Source: Planctomycetota bacterium (GTDB lineage Bacteria > Planctomycetota > Phycisphaerae > Phycisphaerales > SM1A02). From it: DNA of 64,000 nucleotides. The stretch covers positions 1 through 64,000 of the forward strand of contig QWPW01000012.1 of assembly GCA_003671025.1 (NCBI GenBank), given 5' to 3'. Shown piece by piece: positions 17,803-28,568 of this stretch. The first letter of the stretch is position 1; each line of letters opens with the position of its first letter. Below the pieces are notes generated by a model. That model ran no database searches. It was given only the letters and a program-made list of their open reading frames with translations, and was not told where the DNA came from. Position numbers and translations under genes: made by a program.

Positions 17803-20090
17803 ATTTTCTTCACCCAGGTCTTGCACTCGCCGCTGTCGCCGCGATAGCGCTTCCGATTGTGATTCACTTGTTGTTTCGTCGTCGCCGCATTCCACTTGAT
17901 TGGGCGGCGATGGAAATTCTGCGCGAAGCGATGCGTCGTACCAATCGACGCCTGCGCGCGGAACAGTGGCTTGTGCTGGTGCTGCGTTGCTTGGCTGTGC
18001 TCGCGTTGGGATTAGCCATCGCGGTTCCAGTGATGAGCTCAGTGTTGATGAGCGCGACCGAGCCACGCACATGGATGGTGGTGATCGACGACGGCGTCAC
18101 CAGTGCGCTGCGTACTGGAGTGAACGCGGAGTTAGCACGCGTGTGCGATGACGCGCGTCAAGCGGTTTCGCAGCGCCGTCAAGGAGATCGCGTCGGGATT
18201 GTGTTGGCCTCGGTGCCACCACGCATCGTGCTCGCCGCTACCGCCGATAGTGGTCGAATCGAAGAAGGATTCGCGCGCATCACCGCGGCGCAGACTCCTA
18301 GTGATCTCTCGGGCGCGCTCACGCTCGCGCGCGGCTTCATCAGCAACGAGTCGATGTCATCTTCCACGAATGGACCGACGACCATCATCGTCGCCAGCGC
18401 GTTTCGTGAAGCGAGTCTTCCTGACGGAGTGACGCTCGGCAACAGCAGTGATGCCGTTGATCGCGCGACGACACTCGCGAGTGAAACAGAATTCGTCGCG
18501 CTCACGCCGGCGCAAGAGTCGCCAGTCGATGTGCGCCTGACCAGTATCGAAGCGCGCAACGCCGCTGTCGGTGACGGCGTGTCACTGCGCGCACAACTGA
18601 TGCGCGCGGGATTGTCGCTCCCCGCGGCAGAGACCCGCGTTAACGCGCTCGGTGATGGTTTGATGACATCGCCGGTACGCATCGTCACTTGGGAGGCAGG
18701 GCAATCAGAAGCGAGTGTTGAGTTTCAATTGCCCGCGACAGTGTCGTCCTCGCGTGAAATGCGCCAGCGCGCCGTCGAGGTTCGTCTCAACGATGACGCG
18801 CTTTCTGCAGGAAACTCGATGTTTGCGGTGATTCAACGGCGCAACGAGATTGAGGTCGCGATTCTCGGTCGACGTGGTGCGCTCGACGCATCAGACCTCG
18901 AACGAGTTCCGGCCTCACTGTGGATTTCGCGCGCGCTCAATCCTTCGACGAACTCAGGCATGCGCGTGCGCGACCTCGATCCATCTGCGTGTGACGATCA
19001 AGCACTGCTTGGGTTTGACGCGGTCATCGTCGCGCGACCCGATCTTGTGGCACCGAGTAGTTGCGATGCGTTGGGACGATTCGTGTTGCGCGGTGGACTC
19101 GTCGTGATTGTTCCTGCGGCAGAAACATTGGCGCAGTCATGGAGCGCAACCCTACTGCCCAAACTCAGCGTGCGCGTGCGCACCGCCGCCGAAGCAACCG
19201 TGGCCACCGAGCCACTGCGGCTTGCAGAAGAGCAACCAACTTCCGCTCTGCTCTATGCCATTAGGCCAGAGATCGCGTCGCTGGTGGCACCACTTGAAGT
19301 GTCGCGTTCACTCGCACTCGAAGGATTTGCGGGCAACGAGGTCGTACTCACACTAGCCAACAACGCGCCGTTTGTCGTGGCGGTGACGCCGACCAATGTC
19401 GATGGAACCAGCGCGGGACTCGTGGTGCTATTCGCGGCGACACCAGAACTCACGTGGACCAACTTGCCGGTGAAGCCATTGATGGTTCCCCTGTTTCAAG
19501 AGATTGTGCGCGCGGGCTTAGGACTTGCATCAGGACACACAGGTGCAAATGTGGGTGAGCGCGTCAAAGGCGCATCATTCACAGTGTTGCGCGCAGACGA
19601 CGGAACAACACTCACTCTCGGCGAAGATGGTCGTTCGCGCGAAGTAGTCGCGCGCGCGGGCGTGCTTCGTGGTGATGATGGTTCGATGGTGGCTGCAAAC
19701 ATCAGCGCGGCGACACTGGGCATCGCGCCCTCATCGCTCGAAAAGGTGCGCGCCGCGTTTGCGCCGCTCGGCGGTGTGCGCATCGCAGCGAGCAATCAAA
19801 GTGAATCAGAGATCTCTTCGGAGTCAACACGGAGCACGTGGTCGTTCGTATTGCTCGCGCTCGCGTTGACCACATTGCTTATCGAAGGCGTACTCAGTCG
19901 CGCGTTCTCACGCGCATCACTGGTGCGCGCGGGTCGCAACGATCAGGGGATCAGCACTGTTGGACGCGTGCGCGGACGAAACACTGCGCGCGTTAATGTG
20001 AGCTTGGGTAACCCTTCCGCGAGCGGCATCGATGCAAACACATACGCGGTGAAGACGCGCGACCTTCATCTGAAGGAGCGCGCGCAATGA
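17799..20090 (+). CDS. BatA-like membrane protein (aerotolerance N-terminal domain)
   Basis: A 763-residue protein. The N-terminus, with two membrane helices (about residues 5-25 and 58-82) separated by FRRRRIPLDWAAMEILREA, is the BatA/aerotolerance N-terminal module. The large middle part is predicted periplasmic, contains a VWA-like alpha/beta portion and beta-rich segments, and ends with a membrane helix near residue 700 and a basic cytoplasmic tail. In planctomycetes such proteins accompany MoxR and DUF58. The start overlaps the DUF58 stop and its own stop overlaps the next start. Function in envelope stress is only inferred from the BatA name. Confidence 0.8.
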   Translation: MNFLHPGLALAAVAAIALPIVIHLLFRRRRIPLDWAAMEILREAMRRTNRRLRAEQWLVLVLRCLAVLALGLAIAVPVMSSVLMSATEPRTWMVVIDDGVTSALRTGVNAELARVCDDARQAVSQRRQGDRVGIVLASVPPRIVLAATADSGRIEEGFARITAAQTPSDLSGALTLARGFISNESMSSSTNGPTTIIVASAFREASLPDGVTLGNSSDAVDRATTLASETEFVALTPAQESPVDVRLTSIEARNAAVGDGVSLRAQLMRAGLSLPAAETRVNALGDGLMTSPVRIVTWEAGQSEASVEFQLPATVSSSREMRQRAVEVRLNDDALSAGNSMFAVIQRRNEIEVAILGRRGALDASDLERVPASLWISRALNPSTNSGMRVRDLDPSACDDQALLGFDAVIVARPDLVAPSSCDALGRFVLRGGLVVIVPAAETLAQSWSATLLPKLSVRVRTAAEATVATEPLRLAEEQPTSALLYAIRPEIASLVAPLEVSRSLALEGFAGNEVVLTLANNAPFVVAVTPTNVDGTSAGLVVLFAATPELTWTNLPVKPLMVPLFQEIVRAGLGLASGHTGANVGERVKGASFTVLRADDGTTLTLGEDGRSREVVARAGVLRGDDGSMVAANISAATLGIAPSSLEKVRAAFAPLGGVRIAASNQSESEISSESTRSTWSFVLLALALTTLLIEGVLSRAFSRASLVRAGRNDQGISTVGRVRGRNTARVNVSLGNPSASGIDANTYAVKTRDLHLKERAQ

Positions 20091-22468
20091 ACCTTGATCT
20101 TCCAAACTGGATGATCGAGGCACTGACGGGCGTCGATGTTCCCGTCGACAGTTCGGCGACGACATTGGTGTTCGACACACCACTTCCGTTGTGGGTGTGG
20201 TTGTTGATCTTGAGCGCAGCGCTGACCATCGCATGGTGGAGCTATCGCCGCCTCTCTGGAACATCAAACACATCGACACGATCGATGCGCGGCGTGCTCG
20301 TCGTCTTGCGGACCTGCTCACTGCTCTTGGTCACGGTGTTGTTGACGGGACCATCGATTCGATTTGCGCGCGAGCGTGTCGAACACGATCGCGTGGTGGT
20401 GTTGATCGATCGAAGTCGATCACTCAGCATCGCGGATGCGCCTGGTGCAATCACTCGTGATGCGCAGGCGACTGCGATTTTGCTTGCAGCAGAGAGTGCG
20501 CTGGGAGAGATCAGTCGCGGTGGCGCAACACCAGATGTGAATGCGAGTGCTCTGACGAAGCAAGAACTCAAGCCTGCGACACTGACGTTCAAAGACCTCT
20601 CGTTCATGGGCTTTGCGGAAAGCAGTTACGCACTCACAGCGGCCCCTGGCGCGCTATTGCCCGACCTCGGCCTGGCACAAGGAGAGCGCACAGATTTGGA
20701 CAGTGCGATTCGCCAAGCTTTGGCGAACAACGCTGGTCGACCATTGAGTGGCATCGTGTTGCTTTCGGATGGTCGCTCGCTGGTGCCTGTTTCCGCAGAA
20801 ACAATGCGCGCGCTCGAGCGCGATGCGGTGCCCGTGTTTCCTGTCGCGCTTGGTTCGCGTGAACGCGTTGGTGATGCGGCGATTATCTCCGCGACGATTC
20901 CTCCGCGCGCGTTTGTGCGCGATCGCGTGCCAGTCGAAGTGCGGGTTGATCGCGGTGCGCTGCAAGGCGAGATTGCAGTGCGCCTGATTGATGTCGCATC
21001 CGGCAGCGAGATTGCGCGACGCGTGTTGAGCGAAACCTCAACCGGCAGCGAAGAGACCGTCATGCTCGATGCGTCAGCAGACGCCGCGGGCTCGAGGTCA
21101 TGGCGCGTGGAGTTGGTGACAGAGCGACGAGATCTCGTGCGCGAAAATGACACACGCGATCTCGCAGTTGAGTTTGTGGATCGTCCCGTGCGCGTGCTCT
21201 ACATCGAGGGATCGTCGCGTTGGGAGTACCGCTACTTCAAGAATCTCCTCTTGCGCGAGAAGGATGTGGACAGCTCGATCATGCTGCTTTCGGCCGATCG
21301 CGATTTTGCGCAAGAAGGCAACATGGCAATCTCTCGTTTGCCTCGGAGCAAAGAAGAGTTTTCCAAGTACGACTTGTTTGTGATTGGCGATGTGCCCAGT
21401 GGTTTCTTTTCACCAGAGCAACTCACGATTCTGCGTAGCGAGGTGAGCGAGCGTGGTGCCGGTCTCATGTGGATTGGTGGCGAGCGTTCCACACCATCGT
21501 CATGGGAGGGCACAGCGTTGGCTGATTTGTTTCCCTTCCGCGCGCCACTCACACTGGAGCCACGCGTGGGTGCGAGTGTGATGAAGCCAACAACTGCAGC
21601 GACTCGTCTGGGCGTGTTGACGCTGGCGGATGACGAAGACGGATGGCCTGATGTGTTCGCTGACAGCGCGCTCTCATGGCCACGATTGCGCTATGCACAA
21701 GAAGTTCCGCGCGCACGCGTGAAGCCCACAGCAGAAGTACTCGCAGAATTTATTGCTGCGGGAGGCGCGACCGAAGAGCCGAGCGCCGCAGTGCTGCGCA
21801 TGCGCTTTGGTGCGGGCGAAGTCGTGTTCGTGGCCACCGACGAAATCTGGCGCTGGCGCTACGGTCAAGGCGAGCGGTACCCCGAGCGATTCTGGATTCC
21901 CTTGGTTCGACTGCTCGCGCGCGAATCGTTGGTGCAAGGCGACGCGCGTGCCGCGCTTGAGGCGAACCCCTCACAGTTGTCGCCTGGAGAAAGCGCAGTG
22001 CTCACGCTTCGATTGACTGATGAAGAAACCACCGAGCGTGTTGGTGCAGTCATCCCTGTCGACATCGTGGACAGCGCGGGTGCGGTGATTGCGCGTGTAG
22101 AACTTTCGCGCGATGGAGCCGAAGCCTCCGCGTTGTTTCCTGCCGAGCGCGTGGGTCGATTCACTGCTGTTGCAAACGATCCCGTGTTTGGTCGCGTCAC
22201 CGCGCTCATCGAAGTGGTGCGCCGCGATGATGAGTTGCGTCACGGTGATGCCGATCACGAAGCATTGGAAGAACTCGCGCGTCGCACTGGTGGACAGATG
22301 CTCGACGCAACCACGTTGAACGAGCTCACTCAACTCTTGCCTGATCGCGCGCGCACGACCGACGAAAGTGTGACGCGTTCGATTTGGGACAGCGCGCTCG
22401 CACTGATCGCAGTGCTCATCCTCCTCGGCGCAGAGTGGACTGGAAGGAGGATGCTGCGACTGGTGTGA
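20087..22468 (+). CDS. VWA-like / glutamine-amidotransferase-like membrane protein
   Basis: A 793-residue protein. Two N-terminal helices (about 32-54 and 66-88) precede a VWA domain with LIDRSRSLSIAD (DxSxS metal motif) and GIVLLSDGRS. A second domain begins VRVLYIEGSSRWEYRYFKNLL, which together with GLMWIGGE resembles the class I glutamine-amidotransferase-like domain found behind VWA in planctomycete proteins; a catalytic Cys is not evident. A membrane helix closes the C-terminus. It probably forms a membrane complex with the DUF58 and BatA-like neighbours. It is coupled to the preceding gene by ATGA. Confidence 0.78.
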   Translation: MNLDLPNWMIEALTGVDVPVDSSATTLVFDTPLPLWVWLLILSAALTIAWWSYRRLSGTSNTSTRSMRGVLVVLRTCSLLLVTVLLTGPSIRFARERVEHDRVVVLIDRSRSLSIADAPGAITRDAQATAILLAAESALGEISRGGATPDVNASALTKQELKPATLTFKDLSFMGFAESSYALTAAPGALLPDLGLAQGERTDLDSAIRQALANNAGRPLSGIVLLSDGRSLVPVSAETMRALERDAVPVFPVALGSRERVGDAAIISATIPPRAFVRDRVPVEVRVDRGALQGEIAVRLIDVASGSEIARRVLSETSTGSEETVMLDASADAAGSRSWRVELVTERRDLVRENDTRDLAVEFVDRPVRVLYIEGSSRWEYRYFKNLLLREKDVDSSIMLLSADRDFAQEGNMAISRLPRSKEEFSKYDLFVIGDVPSGFFSPEQLTILRSEVSERGAGLMWIGGERSTPSSWEGTALADLFPFRAPLTLEPRVGASVMKPTTAATRLGVLTLADDEDGWPDVFADSALSWPRLRYAQEVPRARVKPTAEVLAEFIAAGGATEEPSAAVLRMRFGAGEVVFVATDEIWRWRYGQGERYPERFWIPLVRLLARESLVQGDARAALEANPSQLSPGESAVLTLRLTDEETTERVGAVIPVDIVDSAGAVIARVELSRDGAEASALFPAERVGRFTAVANDPVFGRVTALIEVVRRDDELRHGDADHEALEELARRTGGQMLDATTLNELTQLLPDRARTTDESVTRSIWDSALALIAVLILLGAEWTGRRMLRLV

Positions 22469-22508
22469 ATTGGTTGCGCCCTTGAGTGCGCAACATTCGT
22501 ATTCACTG

Positions 22509-25500
22509 ATGAGCCACCGACGAGCAGTCGCAGCCGCAACGATCACGATGACCACAAGCAATACGACCACCACCATCACGCCGACGAACAGCGAAGTACC
22601 ACCACTCGCGGCAATGTCTGCGCCGACTCAAGCAGTCGTTCGATTGGCACACGCGGCGCGACGACTCACCATCGTTGCGGCGATTGCCTCATTGATCGCA
22701 CTGACGATCGCCATGCTTGCCGTCGAAGGATTGCTCGACGCGCTTGCTCGATTTCCCATGCTTCTACGCATGGCGTTGCTGGTGGGCATGATCGCCTTGA
22801 TCACTCTTGATGTGCGCAAAGTGTTGTTGCCCGCGCTGCGTTGGCGCGTACGCCCAGTTGATATCGCGCTGCGCATCGAACGCGCGCGTCCCGAGTTGCG
22901 CGGCCGACTTGCGTCAGTGTTGGAGTTTGAACTCTCTGGAACATCGCACACGAGTGCGCTTGCGGCGCGTGCTGTGGTGGATCTTGTTGATCGCGCGCAA
23001 GGCGCTGATCTTGGCACCATCATTCGGCGTAAGCCCGCGCTCCTGCGCGTTGCTGCCGCGCTTCTCGCCATCATTGGTGTCTTTCTGTTTGCGTGGAATG
23101 ATCCGCACTCAACTTCGATTGCACTCCGTCGCGCGTTGACACCGTGGAGCGCCGCGGTCTGGCCTGCGCGCACGATGGTTGAAAGCCTGTTGCTCTCTGA
23201 TTCAGTTGCGGCGCGTGGACGACCACTTCCGCTGCGCGCTCGTCTCATCAAGGGAGACGCCGAGAACGAACGAGTGCGCGCGGAGTATCGATTGCACAAC
23301 GATGGAGTTGTGGGCGCGTGGGTGGAAGTCGTGCTCGCACGTCAACCAGACGGAGACTTCGAGCGCTTGATCGATACCGACGGCGAGGCGATCGATGTTC
23401 GCTTTCTCAGTAGCGACGCTGCGACAGAGACGATGCGCGTGCAATTGATCGAGCCACCATCGATCACAGGCGCGGTGGCTTCGATTCAACCACCGCTCTA
23501 CGCCGAGCGAGTGATTGCCACACGCAGCGAGGATCTCGGCAGCGGGCGCGATGGGCGAGCGACGGTGCAAGATGCACTTCTTGCAGGAAGTCGCGTCACC
23601 GTGGATTTGCAACTCAATCGCGCGATTGCTCTGCGCAACGAGTATCAACCACTCGCGTTCACGGCGACGACAGACAGCGTCATCGACGGGGTTGAGCGCG
23701 TGCTCGAGCAACCGACGTTGCTCATCGATCCTACGGACGCATCTCATTGGACAATCACCTTCACCGCACGCGAGCCTGTGCGTGTTGCGGTCGAACTCAT
23801 CGACGCGAATGGCATCACACAGGATGAGCCGACCGTGTTTGCGTTTGATGTGTCGCTTGATCGTGCGCCGAGCGCAACTATTTCGCAGCCGGAACAAGAC
23901 GAGTCCGTGGTCATCGACGCCACGATCGGGTTGCGTTCCGAGGCGCGCGATGATTTCGAGTTACGCGGCGCGGGCGTGGAGATCGCCACACGGATTGGCA
24001 CCGCGTCGATGGACAGTTTGGTGTTTGAGGAATCAGCAGTGGTGAGCGCGGGCGCGACTGAGGCGTCAGTAGAGTCCACTCTCGAACTCGCCCGTCTGCG
24101 TTTGTCGCCTGGAGACAGCGTGACGTTGCGTGCCTTCGCCGAAGATTTTTTCGATGGCACTGATGCCAATGGAACCATTGGTCACGGGCGAGTGCGCAGC
24201 GCGCCGCGCGTTCTTCGGGTGGTTGCGGAGGAAGAATTCGAGCGACAGATTCGCTCAGCGCTTGCTGGCGTGCGCCGCGATGCGATGCGTATCGATGAAC
24301 GACAAGCGCGTGCACGCGATGTTCTTGAGCGTGATGCGACCGACGCGACACTCGCGCAGTCGCAAGGCGCAGTGACTGAGGGAATCGCACTCACTCGTGA
24401 ATCCGTGGAGCGCGCGCTCGATCGGCTCGCACGCAATGGTCGCGATCAAGGCGTCCTTGCAGAACTCACCGAGCAAGCGCGTGAGTTGACCGAGGTCGCC
24501 GAGCAACGCAGCGCGCAAGCGAACGACGCCATTACTCAAGCGCAACGCACGCAAGATCCAGCGCAACGCGCGCAAGCGGTCACGGACGCGGCGAAGCATC
24601 AAGAGGAAGTGCGCAAAGAACTCGAAGATCTGGTTGGACTGCTTGATCGCGACGAGGATTCATGGGTCGCGCGCCGTCGTCTCGATGCGTTGGCGGAGCG
24701 CATTCGCCAACTCGCGCGTGAAACGCAACAAGCAGCGCAACGATCAAACGGTGAAACACGCGATGAACTTTCGCCTGAAGCACGCGCGGAGCTTGATCAA
24801 CTCGCAGCCAAACAAGACAAGGCTGCCGAAGAGGCGGAGCAAGTGATCGCTGAATTGCACGAGCGATCAAAGGCGTTGCAAGAGGCGGATGCGCCGCAAG
24901 CGCGCGCACTCGATGAAGCGGCCAAAGCAGCAGAAGACGGGCGCGTGCGCCAAGAGATGGAGCAAGCGGCAGACGACGCGCAGGAGAATCGCCTCGCGCA
25001 ATCGAAGGACGCGCAAGATCGTGCAGCGGCCGCGCTGGGCAAAGCATCCGCGGCCCTCGCGCAAGATCGCAAAGTGCGAGCAGAAGAGTTGGAGCGCTTG
25101 TTCGAGACGTTGATCAAGTCGATCGGTCGACTGATTGAGCAAACCAAAGAGCGACAAGCCGAACTTCCTGCCGCGGCGATTGATGAAGTGCTGCGCGAGG
25201 GACTGGCCATGAGTGTGGGCAAGCTCTCGCAGAACACCCGTGGTATTGCCGCGGACGCGCGCAGCAATGGACGCGAAGCGGCGCGCATCGCACGTCTGCT
25301 TGACGCGGCCGCTGGCAGTCACGCCGCGGTGTCGAGTGCGCTGCGACAAGTGGTGTTCGAAGCCAATGACGCGCAGCTCGCCATCGAGTCAGCACTGAAA
25401 TCGCTCCACGATGCGCTGGCGCAAGCTGAAGAAGCAGAGCAGCGCGCGCAAGATCGAGCGGAAGAAGAGAAGCGCGATGAGTTGGTCGCGAAGTACCGCG

Positions 25501-26312
25501 ATCTTCTTGAGCGTGAAGCGGCAGTGCGTAGTGCAGCGGAGAAAATTGTTCCTCTGAACAACGCACCGCTTGGTCGTCGTGAACAGATCGAGAGTCGTCG
25601 CTTGGGCACGGTGCAAGAAGAGTTACGCATCGCCATGGATGCACTGCGCGCTTCCGAAGAGGACATCAAATCATCGGACGCGTTTGTGGAAATGCACGAG
25701 GTCATCGATCTCGCGCTGATTGACGCCAAAGCAAATCTCTCGGGCGGTCAACCAGCAGAGGCGATGCCTCATCTGAGTGAAGCGCTCGAAGGAATCGCAG
25801 CAATGGTGAGCGCGCTCGACGATGACGCGGGCGCTGAGGATGAAGATCCATTCGGCGAACAGCAAGGCGGCGAGCAAGGTGGCGAGGGTGGTTCGGGCGG
25901 AAATCCTGCGGGAGCCGTGCCTCCGGCGGCGGAGATCAAGTTGTTGCGTGCGATGCAAGAGTCGGTGGGGCGGCGCACTCGCGCGCTTGATGATGCGAGC
26001 AGCACGCTCGACGCGATCACTCGTGCGCAGAGATTGGGTGAGATCGCCGCGAAGCAACAACGCATTTTGGAATTGGGATCCAAGATCGCCCAGAAGCTCG
26101 CGCCGGAGAAGGATGGCGCCGCGACATTGCCCAGCACGTCGCCCACAACAACGCCTACCGACAAGCCAAAACCAAGCGAAAACAACACGCCTTCGAATGG
26201 ATCGGTTGATTCGAGGCCATCTCTCAGCAGCAGTGGTCAACAGTTGTCGATGTCACATCGGCGTAGCGCGGCATTCCCAACGGAACCCATCGCAAGGAAT
26301 CACAGCTCATGA
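22509..26312 (+). CDS. Very large coiled-coil membrane protein (DUF4175-like)
   Basis: About 1267 residues. Two to three N-terminal membrane helices (LTIVAAIASLIALTIAML, then an ALLVGMIALITLDV helix, and one near residue 195) are followed by a beta-rich region. Then come some 500 residues of Gln/Ala/Glu/Arg-rich coiled coil, an acidic Gly-rich linker and a last helical segment. The layout matches DUF4175-like proteins next to MoxR/VWA operons. I took ATG 22509; in-frame starts at 22470 (TTG), 22548 and 22614 are possible and no ribosome site decides. Its stop overlaps the next start (ATGA at 26309). The coiled coil suggests a scaffold across the periplasm. Confidence 0.75.
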   Translation: MSHRRAVAAATITMTTSNTTTTITPTNSEVPPLAAMSAPTQAVVRLAHAARRLTIVAAIASLIALTIAMLAVEGLLDALARFPMLLRMALLVGMIALITLDVRKVLLPALRWRVRPVDIALRIERARPELRGRLASVLEFELSGTSHTSALAARAVVDLVDRAQGADLGTIIRRKPALLRVAAALLAIIGVFLFAWNDPHSTSIALRRALTPWSAAVWPARTMVESLLLSDSVAARGRPLPLRARLIKGDAENERVRAEYRLHNDGVVGAWVEVVLARQPDGDFERLIDTDGEAIDVRFLSSDAATETMRVQLIEPPSITGAVASIQPPLYAERVIATRSEDLGSGRDGRATVQDALLAGSRVTVDLQLNRAIALRNEYQPLAFTATTDSVIDGVERVLEQPTLLIDPTDASHWTITFTAREPVRVAVELIDANGITQDEPTVFAFDVSLDRAPSATISQPEQDESVVIDATIGLRSEARDDFELRGAGVEIATRIGTASMDSLVFEESAVVSAGATEASVESTLELARLRLSPGDSVTLRAFAEDFFDGTDANGTIGHGRVRSAPRVLRVVAEEEFERQIRSALAGVRRDAMRIDERQARARDVLERDATDATLAQSQGAVTEGIALTRESVERALDRLARNGRDQGVLAELTEQARELTEVAEQRSAQANDAITQAQRTQDPAQRAQAVTDAAKHQEEVRKELEDLVGLLDRDEDSWVARRRLDALAERIRQLARETQQAAQRSNGETRDELSPEARAELDQLAAKQDKAAEEAEQVIAELHERSKALQEADAPQARALDEAAKAAEDGRVRQEMEQAADDAQENRLAQSKDAQDRAAAALGKASAALAQDRKVRAEELERLFETLIKSIGRLIEQTKERQAELPAAAIDEVLREGLAMSVGKLSQNTRGIAADARSNGREAARIARLLDAAAGSHAAVSSALRQVVFEANDAQLAIESALKSLHDALAQAEEAEQRAQDRAEEEKRDELVAKYRDLLEREAAVRSAAEKIVPLNNAPLGRREQIESRRLGTVQEELRIAMDALRASEEDIKSSDAFVEMHEVIDLALIDAKANLSGGQPAEAMPHLSEALEGIAAMVSALDDDAGAEDEDPFGEQQGGEQGGEGGSGGNPAGAVPPAAEIKLLRAMQESVGRRTRALDDASSTLDAITRAQRLGEIAAKQQRILELGSKIAQKLAPEKDGAATLPSTSPTTTPTDKPKPSENNTPSNGSVDSRPSLSSSGQQLSMSHRRSAAFPTEPIARNHSS

Positions 26313-27241
26313 CGACGCACGAATCGACGCACGAAGCGACACACGAAGCGACACACACGCGATCAACACGTGGACGCGTTCCACTCGCCTTAGTCGTTGC
26401 ATTCATCGCGGCGCCAACTGTGGCATTGTGCGTGACGACTATGTCGGCTGCGGCAAGCGTTGATCTCAACGCGATGGCTTTGAACCCATCGATGAGTGCA
26501 ACGAATCTCATCGTCCACACTCATGATGATCCGCCGTCAACTCCGAGCACAGCACCAATCGCGCCATCGACTCCCGTGCCGCCAAAGTCAGCAGACAAAC
26601 TCGCTCCGAGATCATTGGATGAACTGCTTGGTGTTCCCGAGGCCGCGAACAACCAGTCCGATGACGCGAGTGTTGCGGGAAGCGCGGACGACGCAGCCAC
26701 GCGCGAACAGAAGAAGCGGCTCCAACGCGCACTCGATGAAGCAACGCTGCAAGACTTGGTGGCGCGCGCCATCGAGGGAATGCGCACTGCTTCAACGCAA
26801 TTGACTGACGCGAAAGATCCCGGCATCGCCACGCAGCGTGTTCAGGAAGATGTGGTGCGCACACTTGATCGCCTGTTGGAAGAGGCGAAGAAGCAGCAGA
26901 AGAAAGGGAGTAAGAGTTCGTCGCAGTCGAAGTCGGGAAAGCCGCAAGGCAAGTCTGATGATCCCGCGGAGCAGAACGGTCAACAGAGCAGCTCCAAGAA
27001 AAGTGGCGAGCAGAAGAATTCTGCATCGGGTCCCGGCGCGGGCGAGAGTTCGAATGAGAGCTCGCGCGGTGACGAGTCGGTCGCAGGAATTGAGCTCACT
27101 GAATCACGCATCGAATGGGGACAACTGCCCGAGCGCGTGCGCGAACTTGTGTTGCAAGGCCGGCGCGATCGCGTGTCCAGCATCTACGAGCGCTTAACAC
27201 GTGAGTACTACCGTCGTCTTGCTGAGGAGGCATCGAAGTGA
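26309..27241 (+). CDS. Hypothetical secreted or anchored low-complexity protein
   Basis: A 310-residue protein that I do not recognise. The N-terminus repeats THEATHEATH-like residues before a hydrophobic segment (PLALVVAFIAAPTVALCV), either a long signal peptide or an anchor. After a Pro/Ser/Thr linker comes a helical part (about 130-190), a Lys/Ser/Gln-rich stretch, and a conserved-looking C-terminus: WGQLPERVRELVLQGRRD, then YERLTREYYRRLAEE. That C-terminal pattern is common in planctomycete proteins encoded between the coiled-coil gene and the cyclase-repeat gene. Starts and stops overlap both neighbours (ATGA and GTGA), so dosage is tightly linked. Confidence 0.65.
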   Translation: MTTHESTHEATHEATHTRSTRGRVPLALVVAFIAAPTVALCVTTMSAAASVDLNAMALNPSMSATNLIVHTHDDPPSTPSTAPIAPSTPVPPKSADKLAPRSLDELLGVPEAANNQSDDASVAGSADDAATREQKKRLQRALDEATLQDLVARAIEGMRTASTQLTDAKDPGIATQRVQEDVVRTLDRLLEEAKKQQKKGSKSSSQSKSGKPQGKSDDPAEQNGQQSSSKKSGEQKNSASGPGAGESSNESSRGDESVAGIELTESRIEWGQLPERVRELVLQGRRDRVSSIYERLTREYYRRLAEEASK

Positions 27242-28557
27242 GTGACAATCATGCATCTGACATTCAATCACGCACCACGTTTGTGCGCAGCGTCATGATT
27301 GGGTTGGCAATGACGACCGTTGGAACGGCGATGAACGTCGTGCAGTCCACAGCACACGCGGAGTCAGTGATCGATCACGCGCGCATCGCGTCAACTCTGG
27401 TTATCCAAGATGCGACGCCTTCGACAACAGCGCCACCGATCGCGCCGGCAACCGCGCCGACAACTGCGCCGTTGACAACAGCACCGCTGACGACGACGCC
27501 TTCAACAAAACCACCACCGACAGATGCACCAACGCCAGCAGCAACAGAGCCGAGCACGGCAGCAAATCCATCGACAGAATCGCGTGGCGCGGAGAACGCA
27601 CCTGCCGACGAAGAGATCACACCAAAGCTCGAAGAGGCAGTGCGGCGTGGATTCGAATATCTGCGTCGTCAACAGAAGGGTGATGGGTCATTTGGCCAAG
27701 GTCGGTACGGCGAACACATTGGTGTGACGAGTCTCAGTGCGATCGCGCTGATGGCGGACGGCAATGTGCCTGGCCGCGGCGACTTCGCAGACTGCGTGCA
27801 CAAAGCGATGGAGTTTGTTCTCGATCACTCCACTGAAACTGGACTGCTCGTTTCGGACGACACTCATGGTCCGATGTATGGCCACGGGTTTGCCACGCTG
27901 TTTCTCGGCGAGATCTACGGCATGAACGCCGACGATGATCGTGTGCGTGATGCGTTGGTGCGCGCCGTGCAACTCATCGTTGGTTCGCAGAATGACGAAG
28001 GCGGCTGGCGCTACAACCCAGTGCCCAACGACGCCGACATCTCGGTGACGATTTGCGAAGTGATGGCGCTGCGCAGCGCGCGCAATGCGGGGATCAAAGT
28101 GCCCAAGTCGACCATTGACGATGCGATTCGCTACGTGCGCCAATGTCAGAACACTGATGGTGGGTTTCGCTACATGAAAGACATGGGCGGCTCTGCGTGG
28201 CCGCGCACTGCTGCGGGCATCGCGAGTTTGTTTTACGCCGGCGTGCACGAAGACCAGTCCATCGAGCGCGGGCTCGATTACCTGGTGAAGAACGCATTTC
28301 CCAAGCAAGGCGCGCTCGGTGGAACCATGTCGCAGGCTCACTACTACTACGGCCACTACTACGCCGTGCAAGCGATGTATCTCGCGGGCGGTGAACGCTG
28401 GAAAGTTTGGTGGCCCGCGGTGCGTGATGAGATCTTGAACCGGCAAAACGCCGATGGATCATGGTCAGACGGTCAAGCAGGCGACGCGTACGGAACAGCA
28501 ATGGCACTGATCGTGCTTCAGATGCCTAAACGGTATCTCCCGATTTTCCAGCGATAA
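27238..28557 (+). CDS. Squalene-cyclase/prenyltransferase-repeat protein, secreted
   Basis: A 439-residue protein from a GTG start that overlaps the preceding stop. An N-terminal hydrophobic segment ending in AHA looks like a signal peptide; a Thr/Pro-rich linker follows to about residue 125. The rest is an alpha/alpha toroid made of QxxDGGW-like repeats: QKGDGSFG, QNDEGGWRY, QNTDGGFRY, QNADGSWSD. The catalytic DXDD of true squalene-hopene cyclases is not seen, so it is probably a binding or scaffold toroid, as for many planctomycete homologues, rather than a cyclase. Confidence 0.82.
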   Translation: MSDNHASDIQSRTTFVRSVMIGLAMTTVGTAMNVVQSTAHAESVIDHARIASTLVIQDATPSTTAPPIAPATAPTTAPLTTAPLTTTPSTKPPPTDAPTPAATEPSTAANPSTESRGAENAPADEEITPKLEEAVRRGFEYLRRQQKGDGSFGQGRYGEHIGVTSLSAIALMADGNVPGRGDFADCVHKAMEFVLDHSTETGLLVSDDTHGPMYGHGFATLFLGEIYGMNADDDRVRDALVRAVQLIVGSQNDEGGWRYNPVPNDADISVTICEVMALRSARNAGIKVPKSTIDDAIRYVRQCQNTDGGFRYMKDMGGSAWPRTAAGIASLFYAGVHEDQSIERGLDYLVKNAFPKQGALGGTMSQAHYYYGHYYAVQAMYLAGGERWKVWWPAVRDEILNRQNADGSWSDGQAGDAYGTAMALIVLQMPKRYLPIFQR

Positions 28558-28568
28558 CGGTGTTACGA